From contig NZ_JAPWGM010000001.1 of assembly GCF_027213715.1 (NCBI RefSeq), forward strand, positions 992,001 to 1,056,000: a DNA stretch of 64,000 nt, read 5' to 3'. The position numbers and the translations under genes are program-made. Positions 1 through 8,283 of the stretch are shown in pieces. A model generated the notes under the pieces. The model saw only the letters and a list, made by a program, of their open reading frames with translations, was not told the origin of the DNA and did no database searches. The DNA is from Pedobacter punctiformis (GTDB lineage: Bacteria > Bacteroidota > Bacteroidia > Sphingobacteriales > Sphingobacteriaceae). Numbering within the stretch: position 1 is the stretch's first letter; the number at the start of each line of letters is the position of its first letter.

Positions 1-163
1 CTCCGCTTACACTGTAAATTATTTTCCAGCTATCGGGAACAAAAGCCTTTACAGTAGCGGCTGATTTTTTTATAACCGGATTATCGTTTTGCGCATATAA
101 ATGGTATGAAATTAAAGTGATTATACAAACGAAAATATATTTAGTGTAATTTCTATTGCTCAT
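1..163 (-). CDS. Secreted protein, N-terminal part only (cut by window edge)
   Basis: Reading leftwards from an ATG at 163, the frame stays open to the window edge for 54 codons. The product begins with a basic stretch and a hydrophobic segment ending LYAQ, a typical Bacteroidota signal peptidase I site, so it is exported. The mature start (about residues 22-54) includes FVPDSWKI and IYSVSG. Similar wording occurs in secreted proteins that continue into a GDLNKDG-type repeat, but that part is outside the window, so the family is only a guess. The gene overlaps the end of the upstream SanA-type gene by 11 bp (153-163), which implies one transcript and translational coupling. Confidence 0.7.
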   Translation of the reverse strand, partial: MSNRNYTKYIFVCIITLISYHLYAQNDNPVIKKSAATVKAFVPDSWKIIYSVSG

Positions 164-827
164 CTTTAGTATAATTTGAAGGCCCGTTAATGTCGATAAT
201 TGCGCCCATAAAATGAGGGTTTCTATTTCTAGCAACATCTAATGCAGATTTTGCAATGGCAAAATATTCCCTGAAACGAACATAGTTGTATCCCCCGTAA
301 ATGCCACGGTTTGCAACAAAACCATAAGATTTTATACCCAGCTGATCTCCGATGTAAACGGCCCGGTTTAAATGATATTTTTGAGATACTAAAATGGCAG
401 TATCTACCTTAAACAAGTTCTTAGCCCTGTACATGGTAGAGTAGCTGTCAAAACCAGCATAGTCAACATAAATTTTTGTAGTATCAACCCCATGTTCATA
501 ACAGTAAGTTTTCATTACAGTTAGTTCATCGTGTTCATCATTGCCGTTATCTCCCGAAAGCAGAAGTTTTTGAACTTTATTTTCTTTGTACAATTTAATG
601 CCTGCATCTAAGCGGTCCTGTAAATATTTTCCTGGTTTATTGTTGTTAATCCCAGCCCCGAAAATTATAGCCACATTACTTTTTGGCAGCTCTTTTTCAT
701 TGCTATAAATCGAAGGATTTGTTTTAGATTTTACATAGTAATTAACAGTTACAACAAAAACTATTCCGGCTATTGCAACAAGGATTAATGGTTTAATCAG
801 TTTTTTTATTTTCACAGGTTTGGTCAA
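153..827 (-). CDS. SanA/YdcF-type DUF218 membrane-anchored protein
   Basis: A protein of 224 residues with one N-terminal membrane segment (about 10-30), then the DUF218 fold: NVAIIFGAGI near 50-60, LLLSGDN near 85-93, and ILVSQKYHLNRAVYI near 145-160. These are the hallmark blocks of the SanA/ElyC/YdcF family, linked in Escherichia coli to envelope barrier function and vancomycin exclusion; the biochemical activity is not settled. Length matches SanA (about 230). No ATG fits the N-terminus: the reading starts at TTG (827) or GTG (815), with a stop three codons before the TTG. Its 3' end overlaps the next gene by 11 bp, so the two are probably one operon. Family call is firm; exact role is inferred. 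Confidence 0.85.
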   Translation of the reverse strand: MTKPVKIKKLIKPLILVAIAGIVFVVTVNYYVKSKTNPSIYSNEKELPKSNVAIIFGAGINNNKPGKYLQDRLDAGIKLYKENKVQKLLLSGDNGNDEHDELTVMKTYCYEHGVDTTKIYVDYAGFDSYSTMYRAKNLFKVDTAILVSQKYHLNRAVYIGDQLGIKSYGFVANRGIYGGYNYVRFREYFAIAKSALDVARNRNPHFMGAIIDINGPSNYTKDEQ

Positions 828-936
828 ATTTCTCTATTAATATTATTCGTTTTCACTTTTATCCAGGCTAAATGTAGCCTTAAAACTCACTTTTTACAAA
901 TTTTCTCCCTGTTGGGTTTCTATATAATACTGTCAA

Positions 937-2253
937 TTATTTCTTCCTTAAGTATTTTATTTGAAAATAATTATGATGCCCGTTAACAAAAGCTTGTTTT
1001 ATCAGCACCACAAACTTTTTGGTTTTGAGTTCATATTTAACAATGCCCTGTTCGGTGGCATAAATTAAATCATCATTTTTATCTATTTCGATATTAGAAA
1101 TTGGCGCATATTTTTTTTCGGTTTTTAAGGTTGTTGTTACATCACCATCTGTGTTTAGTAAAAAAATCAGTTCTCCATTGGTTGCAGTAATTTTATTGCC
1201 AACCAGCCTCCATTTTTCAATTCCTTTTAGTTCTGTTTTCCACTTCAATTTTCCGCTATTTTTATCAATGGCTATTATCGCAGGCTGTACTTTATCGGTT
1301 TGATTTACACAGGCTAATATGTAATCATCATACAAGTAAGTATTACCGTCTTCCTGTATGGAGCTGATGTTGGGGTTCTCAAATTTCCATTCGAATAGTT
1401 TAGGGTTTTTTGCAAAGGTATTATTAGGGTCCGTAATATCCGAAACGGGTAAATTATTGTTTTTGTCGAAGTGCAAAGCATAAAATCTACCTTTTTCATC
1501 GCCTACAAAAAGATACTTTCCATCGCTGAGCATTTGGGCATAAATAGGATTGGTAAATTGGCTCGGCTCGGCATTTGGTAATTCATCAGCACCATCAAAA
1601 ATGCCATAACTGGTATTTGTACCTTCATTTTTGCTATACATGTTTAAAAAAACGGCCGAATTAACAAAGATATAATCGTTAAGTAAAACCGGCCTAAATA
1701 GGTTAAATACCGTTGGTAGATTCTCTACCCAATTTTTTTCACCTGTTTTTTTATTGAAGTTGTACAGCGCAGGGTGGTTTTGGCTTTCTGGTTGATTGGT
1801 AGAGGTGATATAAACATTGTTTTCAGCAATTAAAGGCTGAGTCATAAACAATGGTTTTAGCGAATTTACAAATGTCGTGTCAAGTGTCCCATCTTGTGTT
1901 GCTATGGCCTCTTCCGCCCCATCGCCACCGCCCAAAATATGCTCTTGCCACAAAATTTTACCAGTGTTAATGTTGAAAGCAATCAATTCTCCACTTTCGA
2001 AAGGTTGAACCAGAAGATCATCGCTTAACGAAAACAAATTTCGGTTACCATCTAAATTGTATTTAGATTGATATTGCCATTGAATTTTATTCTGCTCAAG
2101 GTTGATATTCATCACTCTCCCATAGGTAGAAACGATTAGCGTTTCATGGTCTGCTGCAATTTTCTCGCTGCTATTGTTGCTGCAGTTAGTTAGTAATAAG
2201 ATGCTTACAAGTATTACTAATGCTAATTTTAGATTTAAACTTTTCTTTAGCAT
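937..2253 (-). CDS. PQQ-like beta-propeller lipoprotein
   Basis: 438 residues beginning with a lipoprotein signal (hydrophobic 9-22, Cys24 in LTNCSNN), so the protein is lipid-anchored in the periplasm or outer membrane. The body carries repeated blade motifs of the PQQ/BamB type: IVSTYGRVMNINLEQNKIQW, IAFNINTGKILWQE, LYNFNKKTGEKNW and IAIDKNSGKLKWK. Each has the A-x-D-x-x-T/S-G-x-x-x-W pattern. This fold serves protein-protein contact (BamB) or sugar/alcohol dehydrogenases; the acidic and cysteine residues of quinoprotein enzymes are not evident, so a scaffold role is more likely. It follows the SanA-type gene's upstream side with a 109-bp gap. Specific partner unknown. Confidence 0.8.
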   Translation of the reverse strand: MLKKSLNLKLALVILVSILLLTNCSNNSSEKIAADHETLIVSTYGRVMNINLEQNKIQWQYQSKYNLDGNRNLFSLSDDLLVQPFESGELIAFNINTGKILWQEHILGGGDGAEEAIATQDGTLDTTFVNSLKPLFMTQPLIAENNVYITSTNQPESQNHPALYNFNKKTGEKNWVENLPTVFNLFRPVLLNDYIFVNSAVFLNMYSKNEGTNTSYGIFDGADELPNAEPSQFTNPIYAQMLSDGKYLFVGDEKGRFYALHFDKNNNLPVSDITDPNNTFAKNPKLFEWKFENPNISSIQEDGNTYLYDDYILACVNQTDKVQPAIIAIDKNSGKLKWKTELKGIEKWRLVGNKITATNGELIFLLNTDGDVTTTLKTEKKYAPISNIEIDKNDDLIYATEQGIVKYELKTKKFVVLIKQAFVNGHHNYFQIKYLRKK

Positions 2254-2324
2254 ACTATTATTTTCATTTTTTAATTAAAACCAAATCTTCTGATGTAACT
2301 GGTTACCATTTGTTATGTAGAAAT

Positions 2325-2798
2325 CTAAAAACGTGAAGTTGTGTTATTCACAATAGTTTTTTCTAAAAAAACGGTATCCCGATTTAAAAAAGCTTCTAAG
2401 CAGCCTATAACGAACAATTTGTCACATTCTTCCATCTCTAGTTCGCTTAAAACAGTTTTTGTTTTAGGGGCACCCAAACCTAAAAAGCCTCTGCTTGTTT
2501 TTTCGACAGGTCTTATGTATCGAATGTAAAATTGTGGGCCATGAGCCATCAAAACTTCACCATAAGTGTACAAACCACTAATATTAAGGCTATGCTTAAA
2601 ATTCAGATTATCGGTAAATTCGATATCGAAAAAATAGTAATCGTGTATAACGTCATCGTGTTTTTCGTAACTATCAATATCTAACTGCTCCCAATTTATG
2701 GCTAAAAATGATTTAATGGTTTGCTCTTCATTTATGTAGTTAATTACCCTTATATTTTCTTCAAAAGGGTTTTGGAATTTTATGGTAATGTTGTTCAT
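2325..2798 (-). CDS. Uncharacterised cytoplasmic protein
   Basis: 157 residues, no signal peptide or membrane segment, rather acidic and rich in aromatic residues (HDYYFFDIEF, GPQFYIRYIRP). A glycine-rich turn GFLGLGAPKTK lies near residues 104-115. I do not recognise the family. It lies between an unknown membrane protein and the PQQ-propeller lipoprotein on the same strand, with about 60-70 bp gaps, so co-transcription is possible. Codon use looks like its neighbours. It is kept as a real gene because it is long, uninterrupted and consistent with neighbour orientation; the opposite-strand readings here are far shorter. Confidence 0.6.
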   Translation of the reverse strand: MNNITIKFQNPFEENIRVINYINEEQTIKSFLAINWEQLDIDSYEKHDDVIHDYYFFDIEFTDNLNFKHSLNISGLYTYGEVLMAHGPQFYIRYIRPVEKTSRGFLGLGAPKTKTVLSELEMEECDKLFVIGCLEAFLNRDTVFLEKTIVNNTTSRF

Positions 2799-2857
2799 TG
2801 ATTTAATTTTTTTTATTCTTTATAGAGAACCAAACCATTTTGACACACAAATATTAT

Positions 2858-3925
2858 TTAAATCGAATATTGTTTGTTTATTTTCTCTTCGGGCTTACTG
2901 CAGCAACAGTACAAAACCAACAGAAAAAAATATTCAAGCGGTTTCATTAATCGATAAACCAGATTTGAACTTTCGGGAGTGGTAATTTTCTTCGAAAGCG
3001 GGTAACCATATTTATCATAACTATTTCTAATCATTTTATGTAAATGGGGGGCAGTTTCCTGTATCAATTCTTCAAAAGCATTGGCAATTAACAACTGTCG
3101 GTTAACTACTATTTCATGTCCATGTCTTTTGCCCAGCCGCAAAGGTTTTACTACTTTAGGATTTCCACAAACTGCTACGGTGCACAAATAATGGCCTTTA
3201 TGATCTAAAAAAGGAGGATGTGTTTTTTGTGAAAACTGCCACGTAGTGGTTTCGGTAAAGACTTTGGTAATCGAGTTATAATCCTGACCAAATAATATGA
3301 GAATGCTCACCACCAATATAAAAACAGGAACCAGCAAAGCCAATACCCAAACGGGTTGCAAAGATGTTTTTGCCATTTGAGCGTTCAAATAATTGAGGAA
3401 CTTATTTTTATACATTCTGGCGGACGAAATTTCGACCTCATTACGGACTATTTTAAATCCAAGAACAATAGAAATTAAGATATAGCTTGCCGGTAAAGGG
3501 ACTAAGAAAATCGAGATATCATTCGCTTCTGTATTTGATGATACTTGTAAAAGTACTGCAAAACTGATAGCCGTGCCTATTGTTAAAAAAACAAGTGACA
3601 ATACCAGCAACACCGGCGGCAGTTTATTTCCTTTTAGCCAAAGCGCAAAAATTGCCCAAATGGACAAGCCAAAGAATACCAGGAGCGTAAGTATATGTTG
3701 AGATGCAAACGGGGAATAACCACCATCAACAATATCTATTGGGGTGTAATAATCCGCACTGTTTAAGGCCCAAATGAAGGAAAATAACAGTAAGGAGAGC
3801 ACAAATAAGGTAATAAATATAAACTCTGCAATTCTGGTTGGTGTACTAACACTTTGACGGATATTTTTAAAAATGAAAAAAACCAAAATTGGAATTAACA
3901 ACAAGAGAAAAATAATGCTAGTCAT
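2858..3925 (-). CDS. Multi-pass membrane protein, unknown function
   Basis: 355 residues from ATG 3925. There are about six hydrophobic segments: SIIFLLLLIPILVFFIF at the start, IAEFIFITLFVLSLLLFSF, ILTLLVFFGLSIWAIF, PPVLLVLSLVFLTIGT, FLVPLPASYILISIVLGFK and VLALLVPVFILVVSILILF. A soluble C-terminal part of roughly 120 residues follows. The frame is open to a TTG at 3964, but that codon lies inside an exact TAnnTTTG promoter box (3962-3969), so the mRNA must start downstream and ATG 3925 is the better start. I do not recognise the family. A 59-bp gap separates it from the downstream 157-residue unknown. Confidence 0.65.
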   Translation of the reverse strand: MTSIIFLLLLIPILVFFIFKNIRQSVSTPTRIAEFIFITLFVLSLLLFSFIWALNSADYYTPIDIVDGGYSPFASQHILTLLVFFGLSIWAIFALWLKGNKLPPVLLVLSLVFLTIGTAISFAVLLQVSSNTEANDISIFLVPLPASYILISIVLGFKIVRNEVEISSARMYKNKFLNYLNAQMAKTSLQPVWVLALLVPVFILVVSILILFGQDYNSITKVFTETTTWQFSQKTHPPFLDHKGHYLCTVAVCGNPKVVKPLRLGKRHGHEIVVNRQLLIANAFEELIQETAPHLHKMIRNSYDKYGYPLSKKITTPESSNLVYRLMKPLEYFFLLVLYCCCSKPEEKINKQYSI

Positions 3926-3961
3926 ATCTTTATTTACATGAGGTATTAAACCAATGCCTTT

Positions 3962-3969
3962 CAAATTTA
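3962..3969 (-). promoter_or_regulatory. -7 promoter box for the membrane protein gene
   Basis: Minus-strand TAAATTTG is an exact match to the Bacteroidota -7 consensus TAnnTTTG. Transcription would start near 3955, about 30 nt before ATG 3925, which decides the start codon. No clear -33 TTTG was identified. Confidence 0.5.
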
Positions 3970-4170
3970 AAGTAATTGAATATTTTCTTATATATCCGAT
4001 CGTTTCATTATTCGTTAGTATTTTGAGGTTATTTGCCGGGATCTAACTATTATTCGCTAGAGAGCAGATATTGAAAAAGATCAACTTGAAAAGTAATGTG
4101 TCAATTGCCATTAAAGGAAAATCATTACATTTCACAGTTTCTTCTATCTATATAGTTTAAACCTTTCTAT

Positions 4171-5709
4171 TTATCTGGCCCAACCATCTCTATCCAAACT
4201 TCTGTAATTGATAGATTCTGCCAGGTGTTCCAGTTCTACATGTTCACTGCCTGCCAAATCAGCAATGGTACGGGCAACTTTTAAAATTCTATCGTAAGCC
4301 CGTGCAGATAAACCGAGTTTTTCCATAGCGGTTTTTAAAAGTGTTTGTCCGGCATCACTGATTTTGCAAACTTTACGAACCATTTTCGGGCTCATTTGGG
4401 CATTGTAATGCAAGTTTTCATGGTTTTCAAACCGAAGATCCTGAATTTCTCTGGCTTTAATTACACGGGCTCTAATGGATTCACTTTTTTCTGTTTCACG
4501 GGTTGAAGCCAACTCGCTAAAATTAACAGGGGTCACTTCTACATGCAAATCAATCCGATCCAATAACGGTCCTGATATTTTACTCAAATATTTCTGCACA
4601 ACCCCTGGAGCACATACACATTCTTTTTCGGGGTGATTGTAGAAGCCACAGGGGCATGGATTCATAGAAGCAACGAGCATAAAGCTAGCCGGGTATTCTA
4701 CAGAAAATCGGGCTCTGGAAATGGCAACTTTCCGGTCTTCCAGAGGTTGGCGCATCACCTCTAAAACAGTTCTTTTAAATTCAGGGAGTTCATCTAAAAA
4801 TAGGACACCGTTGTGCGCCAAAGATATTTCTCCTGGTTGTGGATTTATGCCCCCGCCTACTAATGCTACATCAGAAATGGTATGGTGAGGAGAGCGATAA
4901 GGGCGGATTGTCATTAAAGCATCGGCTGCTGACAATTTTCCTGCAACAGAATGAATTTTAGTGGTTTCCAGGGCTTCATATAAATTTAAAGGTGGTAAAA
5001 TAGTTGGTAAACGCTTTGCCAGCATTGTTTTTCCTGCTCCGGGAGGGCCAATTAAAATAACATTATGCCCTCCGGCAGCAGCAATTTCTAAAGCCCGTTT
5101 AATGTTTTCCTGCCCCTTAACATCAGCAAAGTCGTGTTCATAGTTTCCAATGTTTTTTAAAAACTCTTCTCTGGTATTAACTTTGGTTGGCTTTAGGGGG
5201 CTATTTTTTTTGAAAAAAGCAATAACCTCCGCTAAAGTTTCTACACCATAAGCTTCAATGCCATCTACAATAGCAGCTTCGCGAACATTTTGTTTGGGCA
5301 AAATAAAACCTTTAAAATGCTCGTTTCTGGCTTGTATGGCAATTGGCAAAGCACCTTTAATGGGCTGGATATTTCCATCTAAGGAGAGCTCTCCCATGAT
5401 AAAGTAACTTTCAAGATCATCGGCAGGAATTTGTCCTGATGCAGCTAAAATTCCAATCGCAATGGATAAATCGTAGGCTGAGCCTTCCTTTCTAATGTCG
5501 GCCGGGGCCAGATTGACTACAATTTTTTGTCGGGGCATACGATAGCCCGAAGTTTGTATAGCACTTTCTACCCTTTGCAGGCTTTCTCTCACCGCATTAT
5601 CCGGTAAGCCAACCATATAATATTTATTGCCGGCACTGATACTTACTTCAACTGTGATGGTTAAAGCGTCTACACCGAAAACGGCACTTCCATAGGTTTT
5701 TACAAGCAT
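4171..5709 (-). CDS. comM: YifB/ComM family Mg-chelatase-like AAA+ ATPase
   Basis: 512 residues, the normal length for the family. An N-terminal ChlI/Lon-like domain (about 1-170) has NLAPADIRKEG and GELSLDG. A AAA+ core follows, with Walker A GPPGAGKT at 221-228 and Walker B VLFLDELP near 302-309. Cysteines PCPCGF...ECVC (352, 354, 364, 366) form the usual zinc-type cluster. A C-terminal domain carries SARAYDRILKVARTIADL. ComM is a hexameric helicase that promotes branch migration during recombination of incoming DNA; the role here is by family. It stands alone between an unknown membrane gene and a secreted protein gene, with no obvious operon partner. Confidence 0.95.
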   Translation of the reverse strand: MLVKTYGSAVFGVDALTITVEVSISAGNKYYMVGLPDNAVRESLQRVESAIQTSGYRMPRQKIVVNLAPADIRKEGSAYDLSIAIGILAASGQIPADDLESYFIMGELSLDGNIQPIKGALPIAIQARNEHFKGFILPKQNVREAAIVDGIEAYGVETLAEVIAFFKKNSPLKPTKVNTREEFLKNIGNYEHDFADVKGQENIKRALEIAAAGGHNVILIGPPGAGKTMLAKRLPTILPPLNLYEALETTKIHSVAGKLSAADALMTIRPYRSPHHTISDVALVGGGINPQPGEISLAHNGVLFLDELPEFKRTVLEVMRQPLEDRKVAISRARFSVEYPASFMLVASMNPCPCGFYNHPEKECVCAPGVVQKYLSKISGPLLDRIDLHVEVTPVNFSELASTRETEKSESIRARVIKAREIQDLRFENHENLHYNAQMSPKMVRKVCKISDAGQTLLKTAMEKLGLSARAYDRILKVARTIADLAGSEHVELEHLAESINYRSLDRDGWAR

Positions 5710-5808
5710 TAGTTCGTTGTTTACGATAAATGGGATGTAAATAAATGGAGATCAGCTTTGTCTGATTTTTACTAATATAACAATATTAATAGACAAATGA
5801 TGCTTAAA

Positions 5809-6633
5809 TTAGTAGCCTGTTACCAATAAATTTTTTGAAGCCTTTAAACTGCATTTCTGATATTTTGAATAGGCCATAGCTGCCCTTAACCTGATTTGCT
5901 CATTTTTTTCTCCGTTAATATAACCTTTTACGGCATCGTGCAGGGTATAGGCTTCCGGGCACATAAGGCCTGTTGTCCAAACTAAAGGGTTAGCTTTAGT
6001 AGCGGTTAAATGATTAGAAAAATATTTTTTGCTTATGCAGGCGAGCATAATTGCATCTCTTTTTTGTCCGTCAACATTAGCAAAAGATTCATTTAGCTGA
6101 AAATCCATTAAACCATCGTGACCGATGTAGGCAATTAATTGTGCGTTACCGTTTATACCTATTATTTTTTTATTGATGTGCAGGGTATCTTTTAGCTTTC
6201 CGGAGGTGCTGTTAAAAAAATCAAGGGTGGTTTGTTTAATATATTTACCATCATAAGCATCGGCAACCAGGTAGTAATTCTTGCTCACATGTTTAAATAT
6301 TGCACGCTCCAGCTTTATTGAGTTTAACTTTTGGCTTTTAACAAGCGTCCATTCTTTTGATTTTTTAAAATAAGTATAAATTCCATTACTGCAGCCCCAG
6401 TATAAATTATTTTTAGGATCCTGACCATTGCCAATTGCGGCAGGAACGGGTACAATTCCCTGATATTTGTTATCACAGAGTGCAACCAGCACATGGACTA
6501 CTTTATATTCTGTATTAAGTTTTACCGGGCTTTTATTTGTTGCCTGACCACTGTTGTTTTGGCAGTTGGCATTTAGCGAGATAGAAATTAATACAATAAG
6601 ATATAAAAATATCTTCTCGTAACTTTTTTGCAT
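5809..6633 (-). CDS. Secreted protein with clan-CD-like His/Cys pair
   Basis: 274 residues with an N-terminal export signal (hydrophobic 8-22). I do not recognise a named family. Conserved-looking blocks are ALCDNKYQGIVPVPAAIGNG (51-70) and NNLYWGC (75-81). Then LIAYIGHDGLMDF places His172 after a hydrophobic strand, and DAIMLACISKKYF places Cys199 after a second one. A strand ending in His followed about 25-30 residues later by a strand ending in Ala-Cys resembles the catalytic blocks of clan CD cysteine peptidases (caspase, gingipain, legumain), though the usual His-Gly is His-Asp here. Peptidase activity is inference only. It lies upstream of comM on the same strand with a 99-bp gap. Confidence 0.6.
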   Translation of the reverse strand: MQKSYEKIFLYLIVLISISLNANCQNNSGQATNKSPVKLNTEYKVVHVLVALCDNKYQGIVPVPAAIGNGQDPKNNLYWGCSNGIYTYFKKSKEWTLVKSQKLNSIKLERAIFKHVSKNYYLVADAYDGKYIKQTTLDFFNSTSGKLKDTLHINKKIIGINGNAQLIAYIGHDGLMDFQLNESFANVDGQKRDAIMLACISKKYFSNHLTATKANPLVWTTGLMCPEAYTLHDAVKGYINGEKNEQIRLRAAMAYSKYQKCSLKASKNLLVTGY

Positions 6634-6683
6634 ATGGCGTATATCTGATTATCCAAACTTAATATTATAATTCAGATATACAA

Positions 6684-6711
6684 AACGCCCAATAAGTAAT
6701 TATTGGGCGTT
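6684..6711 (-). terminator. Intrinsic terminator after ffh
   Basis: A perfect 12-bp stem (AACGCCCAATAA with TTATTGGGCGTT) and a 4-nt loop sit 26 bp past the ffh stop; the minus strand continues into a short T-rich tail. Confidence 0.75.
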
Positions 6712-6736
6712 CCTATAAACAAAAAATAAATTTCTA

Positions 6737-8074
6737 TTATCTTCCGAAAGGCATTTTAGGCATACCTTTCATCATTTTAGCTGCTGCTGCAGGATTTGAA
6801 AATTGTTTCATCATCTTACGCATATCTTCAAACTGTTTAATTAGCTTGGTTACTTCTTCTACTTTATTTCCGCTGCCTTTTGCAATGCGCAAACGACGGC
6901 TTTGCTGAATGCTATCCGGATTTTCCTTTTCAAATGGAGTCATCGATTGAATGATCGATTCGATTGATTTAAATGCGTCATCTTCAATGTCTACATTTTT
7001 CATCATTTTACCCACACCCGGTATCATACCCATCAAATCTTTCATATTACCCATTTTCTTAATTTGTTGAATCTGGTTATAGAAATCGTTGAAATCGAAT
7101 TTATTTTTACGGATTTTCTTCTGTAATTCTGCCGCTTCTTTCTCGTCAAACTGCATTTGTGCACGCTCAACAAGTGAAACCACGTCACCCATACCTAAAA
7201 TACGCGAGGCCATCCTGTCTGGATAGAAAACATCCAGCGCTTCCATTTTCTCGCCGGTACCAATAAATTTAATTGGTTTGTTAACTACAGATTTAATTGA
7301 AAGGGCCGCACCACCACGGGTATCACCGTCTAGTTTAGTTAAAACAACACCTGTAAAGTCTAGTCTGTCGTTAAATATTTTGGCCGTATTAACTGCATCC
7401 TGACCGGTCATGGAATCCACCACGAATAAAATCTCGTGAGGCTGAGTTTTGGCTTTAACTTCTGATATTTCGTTCATTAACGACTCATCAATCGCTAAAC
7501 GACCGGCTGTATCGATAATGATTACGTTATTTCCGTTTTGTTTACCATGTGCAATACCTTCCAAAGCAATAGCTACAGGATCCTTAGAATTGCGGTTTGC
7601 ATAAACAGATACGCCTACAGATGTACCTAAAACCTCTAACTGATCAACAGCCGCAGGACGATACATATCACCAGCAACCAATAAAGGTTTTTTGCCTTTT
7701 CCTTTTAGATGTAAAGCCAATTTACCTGCAAATGTGGTTTTACCTGCACCGTTTAAACCTGCAATTAAAATGATGGTAGGATTGGCTTTTGTTTCCAGCT
7801 CAGTAACTTCACCGCCCATTAAGGCAGCAAGTTCATCATTCATGATTTTGGTAAGCAACTGACCCGGAGAAACCGAAGTTAATACGTTTTGGCCTAAAGC
7901 CTTTTGTCTAACCTCATCGGTAAAGGTTTTAGCGGTTTTATAGTTAACATCGGCATCTAATAATGCTTTGCGAATCTCTTTCATGGTTTCTGCCACGTTG
8001 ATTTCCGTAATACTGCCTTGTCCTTTTAATACTTTAAATGCTCTGTCTAGCTTGTCCTGTAAATTATCAAACAT
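6737..8074 (-). CDS. ffh: Signal recognition particle protein Ffh
   Basis: 445 residues from ATG 8074. The N-domain four-helix bundle is followed by the GTPase domain with P-loop GLNGAGKT (106-113), DMYRPAAVDQL, DTAGR and TKLDGD, then a methionine-rich M domain ending in MMKGMPKMPF. The protein binds SRP RNA and signal sequences at the ribosome and docks with FtsY at the membrane. The frame extends upstream to 8143, but that extension is not Ffh-like, and a -7 promoter box at 8152-8159 would start the mRNA near 8145. Therefore ATG 8074, beginning MFDNLQDKLD, is chosen. The gene is monocistronic with its own terminator. Confidence 0.97.
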   Translation of the reverse strand: MFDNLQDKLDRAFKVLKGQGSITEINVAETMKEIRKALLDADVNYKTAKTFTDEVRQKALGQNVLTSVSPGQLLTKIMNDELAALMGGEVTELETKANPTIILIAGLNGAGKTTFAGKLALHLKGKGKKPLLVAGDMYRPAAVDQLEVLGTSVGVSVYANRNSKDPVAIALEGIAHGKQNGNNVIIIDTAGRLAIDESLMNEISEVKAKTQPHEILFVVDSMTGQDAVNTAKIFNDRLDFTGVVLTKLDGDTRGGAALSIKSVVNKPIKFIGTGEKMEALDVFYPDRMASRILGMGDVVSLVERAQMQFDEKEAAELQKKIRKNKFDFNDFYNQIQQIKKMGNMKDLMGMIPGVGKMMKNVDIEDDAFKSIESIIQSMTPFEKENPDSIQQSRRLRIAKGSGNKVEEVTKLIKQFEDMRKMMKQFSNPAAAAKMMKGMPKMPFGR

Positions 8075-8151
8075 CTTATATTTTATGCTGAAAGCTTTGT
8101 GCCGGCTACCCAAAACAGGCGCAGCAAAAAGCAGTGTTGTCAAATAAAAAG

Positions 8152-8159
8152 CAAATGTA
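8152..8159 (-). promoter_or_regulatory. -7 promoter box for ffh
   Basis: Minus-strand TACATTTG matches TAnnTTTG exactly. The predicted start near 8145 leaves a leader of about 70 nt before ATG 8074. The divergent DUF5916 gene begins at 8284. Confidence 0.45.
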
Positions 8160-8283
8160 TCAATTTTTGACGGTAATTTTTATTAACTCAAATTCAAAAC
8201 TTTATCCCTTTTTGGATATAAATTTTGCCGCCGGTGCAACATAATGAATAGGATACAGTCTTATGATTAACTAAACCAAGCAA

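Noticed and set aside
2782..2985. 67-codon plus-strand frame
   Set aside because: Antisense to the ends of two minus-strand genes, with no product features.
5747..5772. Small hairpin ATCAG/CTGAT followed by T's
   Set aside because: Only 5 bp, on the plus strand, with no plus-strand gene before it to terminate.
8075..8143. N-terminal extension of Ffh
   Set aside because: Not Ffh-like, and it reaches up to the predicted transcription start; ATG 8074 gives the standard N-terminus.
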